NCBI GenBank assembly: GCA_029858565.1
Contig: JAOUEV010000040.1
Coordinates: forward strand, 1 to 33,730
Direction of reading: 5' to 3'
From: Nitrospirota bacterium
Lineage (GTDB): Bacteria; Nitrospirota; UBA9217
Length of the DNA stretch: 33,730 nucleotides
The notes below the pieces were generated by a model. The model searched no databases. It was not told where the DNA came from and saw only the letters and a program-made list of their open reading frames with translations. The number at the start of each line of letters is the position of its first letter. The stretch's first letter is position 1. Position numbers and translations under genes: made by a program. Positions 7,175-17,956 of this stretch are shown here, in pieces.

Positions 7175-8380
7175 ATGAAGTTCAACACTATCGAAGAAGC
7201 ACTGGAAGACATTAAAAAAGGCAAGATGGTCATCCTGGTGGATGACGAGGACCGGGAGAACGAGGGCGATCTGACCATGGCAGCAGAGAAGGTGACGCCC
7301 GAGGCGATCAACTTCATGGCCAAGCACGGACGCGGGCTGATCTGCCTGTCCATGACGCCGGAGCGCGTGGAGCATCTCCAGCTTCCCATGATGACCACGG
7401 ATAATACCTCTTCCTTCGGGACCGCCTTCACGATATCCATCGAGGCGAAGAAAGGGGTCACCACGGGCATCTCCGCTGCGGACCGCGCCAGGACCATCAA
7501 GACCGCGATCGATCCCAAGTCCGGTCCCGAGGACCTGGCCCGTCCCGGACATGTGTTCCCCCTTCGCGCGAAGCCGGGCGGCGTGCTGCAGCGCGCGGGC
7601 CAGACCGAAGGGTCCGTGGACCTCGCGCGGCTTGCCGGACTGAATCCCTCCGGCGTGATCTGCGAGATCATGAACGATGACGGCACCATGTCCCGCGTTC
7701 CTCAGCTGGTGGAGTTCGCCAAGAAGCACAGCATGAAGATCGTAACGGTCAAGGACCTGATCGCCTACCGCGTCAAAAAGGAGTCGCTGGTCCGGCGCGC
7801 GGCCGTGGTGAGCCTGCCCACTGCCTACGGTGACGAGTTCACGGCGATCCTGTACAGCAACGATATCGACCGTCAGAGCCATATCGCGCTCGTCAAGGGG
7901 GACATCAAGGCCGGCGACGAAGTGATGGTCCGCGTCCACTCCGAATGTCTGACCGGAGATGTGTTCGGGTCGCTCCGCTGCGACTGCGGTGAGCAGCTGC
8001 ACAACGCCATGAAAATGATATCCCAGGAAGGCAAAGGGGTGATCCTCTATATGCGGCAGGAAGGCCGCGGGATCGGGCTGGAAGGCAAGCTCAAGGCCTA
8101 TGAGCTCCAGGACAAGGGCAAGGACACGGTCGAGGCGAACCTCGCGCTGGGCTTCAAGGCGGACCTCAGGGACTACGGCGTGGGCGCTCAGATCCTGCGC
8201 GATCTTGGCATCCGCAAGATCAAGCTCCTGACCAATAATCCCAAGAAGATCATCGGCCTCGAAGGATACGGTCTTACGGTCACGAAGCGGCTCGCGATCG
8301 AGATGCATCCGCATCCCAAGAACGTGCATTACCTGAAGATCAAGAAGAGCAAAATGGGACATATACTGGAGAAAGTGTAG
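7175..8380 (+). CDS. ribBA: RibBA, bifunctional DHBP synthase / GTP cyclohydrolase II
   Basis: The 401-residue protein joins two riboflavin enzymes. Residues 1-200 are 3,4-dihydroxy-2-butanone 4-phosphate synthase, with the acidic active-site motif [11 protein letters not shown] (23-33) and the HGRGLIC block. Residues 205-401 are GTP cyclohydrolase II, with zinc ligands Cys258, Cys269 and Cys271 in the block after VRVHSE, and RQEGRGIGL near 294-302. It supplies both precursors of riboflavin. Catalytic residues of both halves look intact. ATG 7175 follows an AAGGTGAGG ribosome site. Confidence 0.96.
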   Translation: MKFNTIEEALEDIKKGKMVILVDDEDRENEGDLTMAAEKVTPEAINFMAKHGRGLICLSMTPERVEHLQLPMMTTDNTSSFGTAFTISIEAKKGVTTGISAADRARTIKTAIDPKSGPEDLARPGHVFPLRAKPGGVLQRAGQTEGSVDLARLAGLNPSGVICEIMNDDGTMSRVPQLVEFAKKHSMKIVTVKDLIAYRVKKESLVRRAAVVSLPTAYGDEFTAILYSNDIDRQSHIALVKGDIKAGDEVMVRVHSECLTGDVFGSLRCDCGEQLHNAMKMISQEGKGVILYMRQEGRGIGLEGKLKAYELQDKGKDTVEANLALGFKADLRDYGVGAQILRDLGIRKIKLLTNNPKKIIGLEGYGLTVTKRLAIEMHPHPKNVHYLKIKKSKMGHILEKV

Positions 8381-8537
8381 CCAATTGCGGATTTCGGATT
8401 GCGGGATGCGGATTGGAAATCAGAGCAAGGGCTAACAATTTGAAGTCGAATATATCTGCGGTAGGCCGATACAAAGGCAGGCAGCGGAATTCGGAATGCG
8501 ATAGTAAATCCGCAATCCGAAATCCGCAATCCGAAAT
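8381..8537. repeat. Word-repeat inverted element B (GCGGATT family, ribBA-ribH gap)
   Basis: The left arm 8381-8415 iterates GCGGATT/TCGGATT words. The right arm 8506-8537 iterates AATCCGC/AATCCGA, the reverse complement; over 20 consecutive bases can pair. About 90 unrelated bases lie between. The element begins right after the ribBA stop and ends at the ribH ribosome site. A short single copy of the same word occurs at 7138-7152. Confidence 0.88.
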
Positions 8538-8552
8538 GTTCCGGAGGAACTC

Positions 8553-9020
8553 ATGCCGAAGACAATTCAGGGCGATCTGAGCGCAAAAGGGATCAAGGTC
8601 GGGATCGTTGCCGCGCGATTCAACGATTTCATCACCGCGAGGCTGGTTGACGGGGCCATGGACGGCCTGCTGCGGCACGGAGCCGCGGAGACCGACATCG
8701 AACTGGCCCGTGTGCCCGGGGCTTACGAAATACCGCTGGTCGCGCAGCGCATGGCCCGTTCCAAGAAATACGATGTGGTTATCTGTCTTGGCGCGGTCAT
8801 CCGCGGCGCCACGCCGCACTTCGAGTACGTGAGCGGTGAGGTGAGCAAGGGGGTCGCCGCTGTTTCCCTGGAGACCGGTGTTCCGGTCATCTTCGGGGTT
8901 CTGACCACCGATACGATCGAGCAGGCGATCGAGCGGGCAGGCACCAAGAGCGGGAACAAGGGATGGGACGCGGCCCTCTCGGCGATTGAAATGGCAAACC
9001 TGATGAAGCAGCTCCCCTGA
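8553..9020 (+). CDS. ribH: Lumazine synthase (6,7-dimethyl-8-ribityllumazine synthase)
   Basis: The 155-residue protein has all family blocks: ARFNDFIT (21-28), VPGAYEIPL (54-62), [14 protein letters not shown] (80-93, with catalytic His89) and [17 protein letters not shown]. It condenses DHBP with the ribitylamino-pyrimidine, feeding riboflavin synthase, and usually builds a 60-mer or pentamer. GGAGG lies upstream of ATG 8553, just beyond the right arm of element B. Together ribE, ribBA and ribH cover the early and last steps; ribD is not in this window. Confidence 0.96.
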   Translation: MPKTIQGDLSAKGIKVGIVAARFNDFITARLVDGAMDGLLRHGAAETDIELARVPGAYEIPLVAQRMARSKKYDVVICLGAVIRGATPHFEYVSGEVSKGVAAVSLETGVPVIFGVLTTDTIEQAIERAGTKSGNKGWDAALSAIEMANLMKQLP

Positions 9021-9061
9021 CGGGTTGAGCGGAAGGGGATGGTCCGGACCTCGGGAACGGT

Positions 9062-9490
9062 ATGAAGCGAAGAAAGGCCAGGGAGTACGCACTCCAGCTG
9101 CTTTTTCAGCTGGACATCAGGAAGGAAAAGCCGACGATCACGCTGTTCAAGCGGTTCTGGATCGACGAGGACCCGGACGAAGAGGTGCGCGCCTTCACCG
9201 AGGAGATCGTCAAGGGCACCTACAAGCATCTGCGCTCGATCAACGAAAAGATCCTCGCCTGCGCCAAGAACTGGAGCCTCGACCGCATGGCGACGGTGGA
9301 CCGGAACGTGCTCCGCATGGCGACCTATGAGATCCTCTACCGGATCGATATTCCCCCGAGCGTGACCATCAATGAAGCGATCGAGCTGGCGAAAAAATAC
9401 GGCACCGACGAGTCCGGCGCATTTGTGAACGGCATTCTCGACAGCGTGGCGCGTCTCGCGGGAAAGGTTGACGCGTCACAGCTGCGGTAG
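9062..9490 (+). CDS. nusB: NusB transcription antitermination factor
   Basis: The 142-residue protein begins [19 protein letters not shown], the typical arginine-rich NusB N-terminus, and has the C-terminal block [24 protein letters not shown]. NusB with S10 (NusE) binds boxA of rRNA leader transcripts and supports antitermination. It directly follows ribH, an order seen in many bacteria. Length is normal and no anomaly is seen. Confidence 0.95.
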   Translation: MKRRKAREYALQLLFQLDIRKEKPTITLFKRFWIDEDPDEEVRAFTEEIVKGTYKHLRSINEKILACAKNWSLDRMATVDRNVLRMATYEILYRIDIPPSVTINEAIELAKKYGTDESGAFVNGILDSVARLAGKVDASQLR

Positions 9491-9997
9491 GTGTCCGGGA
9501 GGGTGGGCGTGGTCCTTCGAGTGGATATGTGCGACATCAGCACCGTCGATGTCGATGCTGTGGTGGTTGGATTTTACGAAGATGTGCGGCCGCTGAAGGG
9601 GGGCGCCGGAGCCCTGGACTGGATCCTCTGCGGAGCGCTTTCGCGGCTGCTCCTCGATGATCGCATTCGCGGAAGGCTGGGCGAGGTCGCTTTGTTGACC
9701 TCGGCAGGCAAAATGCCCGCGGAGAAGATCTTCCTCCTGGGGATGGGACCTCGCGCCGGGCAGACGCCGGAGAGCCTGCGGGCTGCGGCTCGGTCCGCGG
9801 CGGCAACGGTCGCCGGAGCCGGCATCCGCACCGCATTGATCGATTGCATGCCGATGGGGGAGGGGCACAACGACCAGGCGCTCGCCGAGGTCCGTGCCGG
9901 AATCCTTGAAGGCTCCGCCGGCCGTGCTCTTGAGTTAACCCTTCTCGCGTCAGACAATGCTTCCCTGGAACACATGACCCGCATTATGCAGGCATGA
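9491..9997 (+). CDS. Stand-alone M17 leucyl-aminopeptidase N-terminal domain protein
   Basis: The 168-residue protein resembles only the N-terminal (macro-like) domain of M17 leucyl aminopeptidases: VDAVVVGFYEDVRPLKGGAGALDWILCGAL, then a basic segment and a strand leading into IFLLGMGPRAGQTPESLR. The metal-binding catalytic domain (NTDAEGRL-type motifs) is absent, and no remnant follows before purB. It may be a regulatory or ligand-binding protein; its function is unknown. The start is ambiguous: GTG at 9491 abuts the nusB stop, while GTG 9509 lies 7 bases after a GGGAGG site (9496-9501), and ATG 9527 is also in frame. It sits tightly within the nusB-purB run. Confidence 0.72.
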   Translation: MSGRVGVVLRVDMCDISTVDVDAVVVGFYEDVRPLKGGAGALDWILCGALSRLLLDDRIRGRLGEVALLTSAGKMPAEKIFLLGMGPRAGQTPESLRAAARSAAATVAGAGIRTALIDCMPMGEGHNDQALAEVRAGILEGSAGRALELTLLASDNASLEHMTRIMQA

Positions 9998-10024
9998 CCG
10001 CTCAAGATTAGCAGGAGTTTCCCA

Positions 10025-11326
10025 ATGATCGCTCGCTATAGCAGACCGGAGATGACCTCACTCTGGGACGCCGAGAATCGCTATCGCGCCTGGCTTCTTG
10101 TCGAGATCCTCGCATGCGAGGCCAATGCCAGGCTCGGTCTTATTCCCCGCCGTTCCCTCGCGGTCATCAAGAAAAAAGCGGATTTTTCCGTCAAACGGAT
10201 CGATGAACTCGAGAAGGTCGTCAAACATGACGTGATCGCGTTCCTGACCGCTGTCGGGGAGCACGTCGGTCCTGATTCCCGCTTCATCCACCTTGGCCTT
10301 ACGTCCTCCGATGTCCTGGATACATCGCTTGCCTATCTTATGCGGAATGCCGCGGACATCATCATCGACGACATCAAAACGCTTCGCACGGTCCTGAAGA
10401 AGAAAGCGCTGCAATACAAGGACACCGTCATGATCGGCCGGTCCCACGGTGTCCACGCGGAGCCCGTCACCTTCGGTCTCAAGATGGCGCTGTGGTACGA
10501 GGAAATGGGCCGCGCACTGGACCGGATGGTCCGCGCCCGGGACGCGGTGAGCGTCGGGAAGGTATCCGGCGCGGTGGGCACGTTCGCCAATATCGATCCG
10601 TTCGTGGAGCGGTATGTGTGCAAGAAGCTCGGCCTGACGCCTGAACCGGTGGCGACTCAGGTCGTGCAGCGCGACCGCCACGCGGAGTATCTTTCGGCGC
10701 TCGCGCTCATCGCGTCGTCCCTGGAGAAGTTCTCCGTGGAACTGCGCCACTTGCAGCGCACCGAAGTGCTGGAAGCCGAGGAATATTTCTCCGAGGGCCA
10801 GAAGGGCTCCTCCGCCATGCCGCACAAGCGGAATCCCATCTCCGCGGAGAACCTCTCCGGGCTTGCACGCGTGGTGCGGTCCAACATGCTGGCGGCCTTT
10901 GAGAATGTTGCGCTCTGGCACGAGCGGGACATAAGCCATTCATCGGTGGAACGCATCATCATGCCGGACAGCACCATCCTGATCGATTACATGCTTGCCC
11001 GGTTCACCAAACTGGTGGACGGCCTGTTCGTCTATCCGAAGAACATGGAGCGGAACATGGCCTTGTCCAAAGGGCTGTTCCACTCCGAGACCGTTATGCT
11101 CGCGCTGGTTGCCAAGGGCCTGAGGCGGGAGACGGCATATAAGTATGTCCAGCGCAATGCCATGGAGGTCTGGAAGTCGGGTGGTGATTTTGCCGAGCGG
11201 CTGAAGAAGGACGCCGACATCGGGAAACACCTGGCCCCCCGGGAGATCGACAAGTGCTTCGACCTCAAGCATACGCTCAAGAAAGTCGATTATATCTTCA
11301 AGCGGGTCTTTAAAAGCGGGAAATAA
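10025..11326 (+). CDS. purB: Adenylosuccinate lyase
   Basis: The 433-residue protein carries the fumarase/aspartase superfamily signature GSSAMPHKRNP at about 260-270, with the flexible catalytic serine loop. It also has the blocks HLGLTSSDVLDT and GRSHGVHAEPVTFG. It cleaves SAICAR in inosine monophosphate synthesis and adenylosuccinate in AMP synthesis, releasing fumarate. Length fits the short bacterial type. It lies 27 bases after the M17 N-domain gene and 57 before purF, forming a small purine cluster. Confidence 0.96.
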   Translation: MIARYSRPEMTSLWDAENRYRAWLLVEILACEANARLGLIPRRSLAVIKKKADFSVKRIDELEKVVKHDVIAFLTAVGEHVGPDSRFIHLGLTSSDVLDTSLAYLMRNAADIIIDDIKTLRTVLKKKALQYKDTVMIGRSHGVHAEPVTFGLKMALWYEEMGRALDRMVRARDAVSVGKVSGAVGTFANIDPFVERYVCKKLGLTPEPVATQVVQRDRHAEYLSALALIASSLEKFSVELRHLQRTEVLEAEEYFSEGQKGSSAMPHKRNPISAENLSGLARVVRSNMLAAFENVALWHERDISHSSVERIIMPDSTILIDYMLARFTKLVDGLFVYPKNMERNMALSKGLFHSETVMLALVAKGLRRETAYKYVQRNAMEVWKSGGDFAERLKKDADIGKHLAPREIDKCFDLKHTLKKVDYIFKRVFKSGK

Positions 11327-11383
11327 CGATCGCCACCGGGTCGCGGACAACGGCGCCTATTGGCGAACAGGATCGGGGTTGTG

Positions 11384-12781
<1,398 letters not shown>

Positions 12782-12792
12782 CGACCGCCAGG

Positions 12793-12826
12793 TGCGGAGT
12801 TCGAAGTGAGAAGTTCGGAGTGATAG
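12793..12826. repeat. Single-arm word repeat (GTGCGGAGTTCGGA family) after purF
   Basis: GTGCGGAGTTCGAAGTG and the following AGTTCGGAGTG are iterated related words, the same family as element F at 27881-28028. No matching right arm is found before tRNA-Phe. Confidence 0.6.
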
Positions 12827-12851
12827 GCGAGAAGAAGAACAGGGAAAAGAA

Positions 12852-12927
12852 TGGTGCCGAGGCGCAGAATCGAACTGCGGACACGAGGCTTTTCAGGCCT
12901 CTGCTCTACCAACTGAGCTACCTCGGC
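12852..12927 (-). tRNA. tRNA-Phe (GAA)
   Basis: On the minus strand the 76 bases fold as a complete cloverleaf: acceptor GCCGAGG/CCTCGGC, D-arm GCTC/GAGC, anticodon stem GAGGC/GCCTC around the loop CTGAAAA (anticodon GAA), T-arm CGCAG/CTGCG with TTCGATT, and an encoded CCA end. A minus-strand promoter lies just upstream. Confidence 0.97.
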
Positions 12928-12955
12928 AGGTGTTTTGGCCGCGAAACAGAGCGAT

Positions 12956-12985
12956 ACAATAACAGAGTGGCGGGAGCATTGTCAA
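12956..12985 (-). promoter_or_regulatory. Sigma-70 promoter of tRNA-Phe
   Basis: On the minus strand TTGACA (12985-12980), 18-base spacer, TATTGT (12961-12956), about 29 bases before the mature tRNA 5' end. Confidence 0.75.
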
Positions 12986-13023
12986 GGAAATTTTGTCCGG
13001 CGTGAGCCTGCGGCGGGAACACT

Positions 13024-13767
<744 letters not shown>

Positions 13768-13769
13768 AT

Positions 13770-14309
13770 ATGTACCAGGACCTTATGATCGCAGGTTTTG
13801 GCGGACAGGGCGTGCTGCTTGCCGGGAAACTGCTTGCCCATGCCGGCATGATCGAGGGCAAGCGTGTCACCTGGTTTCCCTCCTACGGCGCGGAGATTCG
13901 GGGCGGTACTGCGAATTGCACGGTCATTATATCGGACCGGGAGATCGGATCTCCGGTGGTCCCGCAGCCATCAGCCATGCTTATCCTGAACGACGCCTCG
14001 TTCGTCAAGTTCGAAAGCCGGATCCAGCCGTCAGGAAACCTCTTTTTAAACACGTCACTGGTCATGCGTCCTTCTTCGCGAGGGGACATCGTGCGGATCG
14101 AGATCAAGGCGAACGATATTGCCGAAGAACTGGGAGATATCCGTATCGCCAACATGGTCATGCTGGGTGCTTTCCTGCGGAAGACCGGCGTCGTCACTCT
14201 TGACTCGATATTGAACGCGCTGAAGGCTCTGCTGCCTCCCCGCCGTCATTCGCTCCTTTCTCTCAATGAGCGTGCACTGAAATGCGGCGGCGATGTGTGC
14301 GCGGCATGA
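13770..14309 (+). CDS. korC: 2-oxoacid:ferredoxin oxidoreductase, gamma subunit
   Basis: The 179-residue protein has the gamma-subunit fold: IAGFGGQGVLLAGKLLAHAG (nucleotide-binding-like loop) near the N-terminus, and WFPSYGAEIRGGTANCTVIIS. In complete enzymes this subunit joins the alpha subunit and is part of the CoA/acyl handling domain. ATG 13770 is 2 bases after the korB stop and fits the family start; AGGAG lies 13 bases upstream. It ends with CGGDVCAA. No alpha subunit is seen nearby. Confidence 0.88.
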   Translation: MYQDLMIAGFGGQGVLLAGKLLAHAGMIEGKRVTWFPSYGAEIRGGTANCTVIISDREIGSPVVPQPSAMLILNDASFVKFESRIQPSGNLFLNTSLVMRPSSRGDIVRIEIKANDIAEELGDIRIANMVMLGAFLRKTGVVTLDSILNALKALLPPRRHSLLSLNERALKCGGDVCAA

Positions 14310-14359
14310 ACCAGACCAACAGGCTGCGTTCGGTGTTTCCTGTCCCGAATAAGGACTTT

Positions 14360-14388
14360 TTGACACCTGCCTGCAGATGTGATACTCT
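14360..14388 (+). promoter_or_regulatory. Candidate promoter for the HEAT/HD-GYP genes
   Basis: TTGACA (14360-14365) is followed by TGTGATACT, an extended -10 (GATACT at 14381-14386, spacer 15), or by TACTCT at 14383-14388 with a 17-base spacer. Transcription would start about 3 bases before the ATG at 14396. Confidence 0.55.
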
Positions 14389-14395
14389 CTAGGCT

Positions 14396-16483
14396 ATGCA
14401 GAAGGAAGTGAAACAGGACCCGCCGGCCGAAGAACTCCCGCCCCAGATCCAGGAGATCATGCGGAATCTCGTTTCCGCGATCCGGGCTGTCAAACTCTAC
14501 CCCCGGAACAATCCCGTTTACGCGCAGTCAGTGAAAAAGGCTTTCGAGCCTCTTGATGCATTTTTACAGACCGAAGCGCAATACCCCGTCGGCATTCAGA
14601 AGACCTTCTTTGCGTTTCAGCAGACCCCCATCGGGAAGGACACGCAGATAAACAAAACGATCGCCGTGGACCTGTTCAACAAGGGGATCAGGGAGATCCT
14701 GTTCCTGACCGGCCTGACAGAACAGGAAATGATCGACCTCTTTACGGCCCTTTCACTTTCGGCCGAGGACATCGCGCTGCGCGGCGGGATAGTTTCCATT
14801 CTCTGGGAGAAAGGCGCAACTCACATAAAGATCACCGAATCCGCACTGGACGATGTCATTACCACGACCAGTGACGAGGATAAGGTCAAACGCGCACTGG
14901 CGGAACCGGCTGTTGCTCAGTTGGACCCGAATGCAGCAAAAGAGGAACTGGTGTTCGTGGGACGGACCCTTGTGCTGGGTGACATCGTAGCTGATCCGCG
15001 GGCATTCGGGGCCACGATGCTTGAGATGGCGCGCGAAACAGCGGGAAAGAACGAGACGGTCGAGGACCGCCTGTTCTCGCTCTATCAGGACGCGGCCCGG
15101 CAGATCGAGGAAAAGCAGCCGGACCAGAGCGAAGTTCTGTTCCAGGGGCTCGCAAAGTCCGTGCTTGCCATGGAGCAGGAACCCCGGGACCGGTTCATCT
15201 CGACAAAGCTGTACGCCGAACTGGACGCGCAGCAGGTGCGGGAGCAGGGCGAGAATATCCACAGCCACGTACCCGATGAACTGCATGAGATCGTGACCGG
15301 ACGCTACTCCAAGGAATGGACGGTCCAGCAGGTGTCTACGTTGCTGCAGAAAACGGCGAAGCAGAAACCGGCAGCGGTTCCCCCGCCGGCATCGCCGGAA
15401 AAGCTGGAGGCGACCCCGCTTCCACCGGACCTCAATGAAGTGGCGCGGGCACTGCAGGAATACTCTCCTGAGGAGCTGGCGTCCATGCAGGTCATCACCG
15501 AGGCGGGCATGGAGTCGGATATCATCGAAGCCACGGTCCGGACCCTCATCTTCCTGCTTCCCAGCGTGAAACGATCAGCCGGCCCGGACGTGACGGAGAA
15601 GGAAATCGCCCTTTTTTCCGGGGTCGTGCATCAGCTCGAGGATATACTGAAGTACCTTCTCAAAATGAAGGATTATGACATGGCCACGCTGATCACCAGG
15701 GCTCTCCATATGCCCGTGGATCCGGCATTTGCTCCCCGGCTCAAGGAAGGGGTGAGGAAAGCCGCCACGCGCGAAGTCCTGAAGAAAGTGATCGCCGACA
15801 TCCACGCAAGTGCGAAGGGGACCCCCGAGTATGCATCATCTTACTCCTACCTTTCCGCGCTTGAGCGTGAGGCGACGCCGGTCCTCCTCGAACTGCTGGC
15901 GGAAGAGAAGGACCGGTCGGTCAGGCGTTACCTTCTTGATCTCCTGAAGGACATGGGAAAGAACCAGATCGAGATGCTCGGCGAACGGCTGAATGATGAA
16001 CGATGGTACTTTGTGCGCAACATCGTGAGCATTATCGGCGAGAGCAAGGCGGATGAATCAATCGCGCTCCTTGAGAAGGTTGCAGGCCACAAGAACCACC
16101 AAATCCGTCTTGAGGTGATCAAGGGTTTGTTGGGTATCGGCGGGAAGAAAGCGGCGGCGCTCCTGGCGCGTTTTCTCAAGGACAGCGATGAAGACATCCA
16201 GATCACGGCGGTCCGCGGGCTCGGCTCGATCCACGGCACCGGGAAAGAAGAACTTCAGGCGGTGACGGAATTCGTGCGCGAGCACGCGGCAAAGTGGAAG
16301 ACCCTTGAAACCGCGCTCGAGGGAATAAAGACCCTCGCTCGCATCGGTGACCGGGATACACAGCAGTTCCTGCAGCAATATCAGAAGGTCCGATGGTGGC
16401 GTTCGCGCAAACCGCAGGAACAGCTGCGGGCGACATCCGCGGCGGCTATAAACGAGATTCAGCGGAGGAGCGGCAATGCCTGA
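14396..16483 (+). CDS. HEAT-repeat protein with an N-terminal module shared with the adjacent HD-GYP protein
   Basis: The 695-residue soluble protein has three parts. Residues about 20-155 form an alpha/beta module (NLVSAIRAVKLYPRNNPVY, then IREILFLTGLTEQEMIDLF and GGIVSILWEKGATHIKI) that is also present at the start of the next gene. A proline-rich linker occupies about 320-345. From about 480 to 650 there are HEAT-like helical repeats (for example RNIVSIIGESKADESIALLEKV and ITAVRGLGSIHG). HEAT arrays are protein-binding scaffolds, so a role in a signalling complex with the HD-GYP protein is likely but inferred. It overlaps the next gene by 8 bases. ATG 14396 has no clear ribosome site and may be nearly leaderless. 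Confidence 0.78.
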   Translation: MQKEVKQDPPAEELPPQIQEIMRNLVSAIRAVKLYPRNNPVYAQSVKKAFEPLDAFLQTEAQYPVGIQKTFFAFQQTPIGKDTQINKTIAVDLFNKGIREILFLTGLTEQEMIDLFTALSLSAEDIALRGGIVSILWEKGATHIKITESALDDVITTTSDEDKVKRALAEPAVAQLDPNAAKEELVFVGRTLVLGDIVADPRAFGATMLEMARETAGKNETVEDRLFSLYQDAARQIEEKQPDQSEVLFQGLAKSVLAMEQEPRDRFISTKLYAELDAQQVREQGENIHSHVPDELHEIVTGRYSKEWTVQQVSTLLQKTAKQKPAAVPPPASPEKLEATPLPPDLNEVARALQEYSPEELASMQVITEAGMESDIIEATVRTLIFLLPSVKRSAGPDVTEKEIALFSGVVHQLEDILKYLLKMKDYDMATLITRALHMPVDPAFAPRLKEGVRKAATREVLKKVIADIHASAKGTPEYASSYSYLSALEREATPVLLELLAEEKDRSVRRYLLDLLKDMGKNQIEMLGERLNDERWYFVRNIVSIIGESKADESIALLEKVAGHKNHQIRLEVIKGLLGIGGKKAAALLARFLKDSDEDIQITAVRGLGSIHGTGKEELQAVTEFVREHAAKWKTLETALEGIKTLARIGDRDTQQFLQQYQKVRWWRSRKPQEQLRATSAAAINEIQRRSGNA

Positions 16484-17909
16484 AGAGCAGGTTGACGCCC
16501 GCGGCGAGGCCAGGCAGTCGTTCCATGCGAAGCAGCAGCTGATCGCTTCCGCAAAACTGACGTTCCAGCATCTGGCCGCGGTGATCAAGAACGTGACGCT
16601 TTACCCGGTCGAGCACCCCTCCCTGCTCGGCGCCGCTGAGCAGCTTCTCGTAAAGATCAGGGAATTGCAGCTGACCCGCAAGGATGTTTCGTTCTATATT
16701 GTCGGCGGCGAGTTGTTCTTTGATGCCCATTCGATTCCCGTGGACCAGGGCCTTTCCCTGCTGATGGAACAGATCAAGAGCCATGATGTCGGCGGCGTGA
16801 TCTTCAAGACCGGTGTCACGCGGGAATCGATCGTGAATTTTGCTGTGTTGATGAACAAGGACGCCCAGCTCTTCTCGGTGGAAGGCGGTATCAATGCTGT
16901 TCTGGCGCAGCATGCCATTACCCATATCGAACTGCATCGCGTATTGCTGGTCGATAAGAAGTTCGGGAATGTGGTCAGGGAAGGGAAGAAACGCGCTGGC
17001 CAGGTGTTCATGGACGCCATAGATACGGTGCAGGATATTGTCCAGTCGGTGCATCTCGACAAGGCGTTCAATATGAAGAAAATGAGCACTGTCGTGCACT
17101 CGATGGTCGATGCCATCCTGGAGGACCGGGATGCGCTCGTTGGTCTGACCAGTATCAAGATGTACGACGAGTACACCTTCGCGCACTCGGTGAATGTGGC
17201 GGTCCTTTCCATCGCCCAGGGGACCTTCCTGTCCTTTGATAAACCGCAAATAGCGGCGCTGGGCATCGCAGGGATGCTGCACGATATCGGAAAGGTGAGC
17301 ATCCCGCTCGAGATCATCAATAAGCCCGATAAGCTCACGGACAGCGAATGGGAGCTGATGAAACGGCACCCGGTCGAAGGAGCATTGTTGCTTTCGGAAG
17401 TGCAGGCCATGACCAAACTGGCGATGGTCGTGGCGTTCGAGCACCATCAGCACGGAGACGTCCGCGGATATCCCAAGTACGACGATGTGGTGCAGCAGCA
17501 TCCTTTTTCCCAGATCGTGGCCATAGCTGATGCCTACGACGCGATAACCGCTGCGCGGGTCTACTACAAGGTAACGACCCCGCCTGACAAGGCCATCCGC
17601 ATCCTTCTCAGCAAGAGCGGCAGCGCCTTCAACTCTGTGCTGGTCAAGGCCTTTGTGAATATGATCGGGATATTCCCCGTGGGGACCTTGCTGAAGCTCG
17701 ATACCGGGGAGATCGGACTGGTCATGCACCAGACCCGCGATCTGACGCGGCCGCGCGTTCTGTTACTCGAAAAGTTCGACGGGTCTGAAAAAACGTCGGG
17801 GACCGAAGTCAGCCTGCTGGAAATGTCCGGTCGAAAATATATTCGCACCGTCGTGGGAACGATCGATCCTTCCGCGGGCAGGATCAACGTGAAGCAGTAT
17901 CTTGAGTAG
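16476..17909 (+). CDS. HD-GYP domain protein, probable cyclic-di-GMP phosphodiesterase
   Basis: The 477-residue protein has an N-terminal module (about 20-160, with VIKNVTLYPVEHPS and VGGVIFKTGVTRESIVNFAVL) related to the upstream HEAT protein. An HD-GYP domain follows at about 205-395: His237, HDIGK (269-273), HHQHGDVRGYP (323-333) and ADAYDA. HD-GYP enzymes hydrolyse cyclic-di-GMP at a binuclear iron site. The GYP stretch deviates from the usual HHExxDGxGYP (Glu to Gln, DG to DV), so activity may be altered. A C-terminal beta-rich domain of about 80 residues follows (FPVGTLLKLDTGEIGLV onward). GGAGG precedes the ATG. Confidence 0.9.
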   Translation: MPEEQVDARGEARQSFHAKQQLIASAKLTFQHLAAVIKNVTLYPVEHPSLLGAAEQLLVKIRELQLTRKDVSFYIVGGELFFDAHSIPVDQGLSLLMEQIKSHDVGGVIFKTGVTRESIVNFAVLMNKDAQLFSVEGGINAVLAQHAITHIELHRVLLVDKKFGNVVREGKKRAGQVFMDAIDTVQDIVQSVHLDKAFNMKKMSTVVHSMVDAILEDRDALVGLTSIKMYDEYTFAHSVNVAVLSIAQGTFLSFDKPQIAALGIAGMLHDIGKVSIPLEIINKPDKLTDSEWELMKRHPVEGALLLSEVQAMTKLAMVVAFEHHQHGDVRGYPKYDDVVQQHPFSQIVAIADAYDAITAARVYYKVTTPPDKAIRILLSKSGSAFNSVLVKAFVNMIGIFPVGTLLKLDTGEIGLVMHQTRDLTRPRVLLLEKFDGSEKTSGTEVSLLEMSGRKYIRTVVGTIDPSAGRINVKQYLE

Positions 17910-17956
17910 TGCCATCCCGGCCCTGTTGCCGGGCCGATCCATCGGGAGGTAAAAGC

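Noticed and set aside
6572-8362. Long minus-strand ORF of 596 codons opposite ribE and ribBA
   Set aside because: It is the shadow of two clear enzymes in GC-rich DNA and shows no family motif.
8381-8537. Insertion sequence or transposon end
   Set aside because: There is no transposase and no target duplication, and the arms are internally periodic.
12820-13005. Plus-strand ORF across tRNA-Phe
   Set aside because: It is made mostly of the complement of the tRNA.
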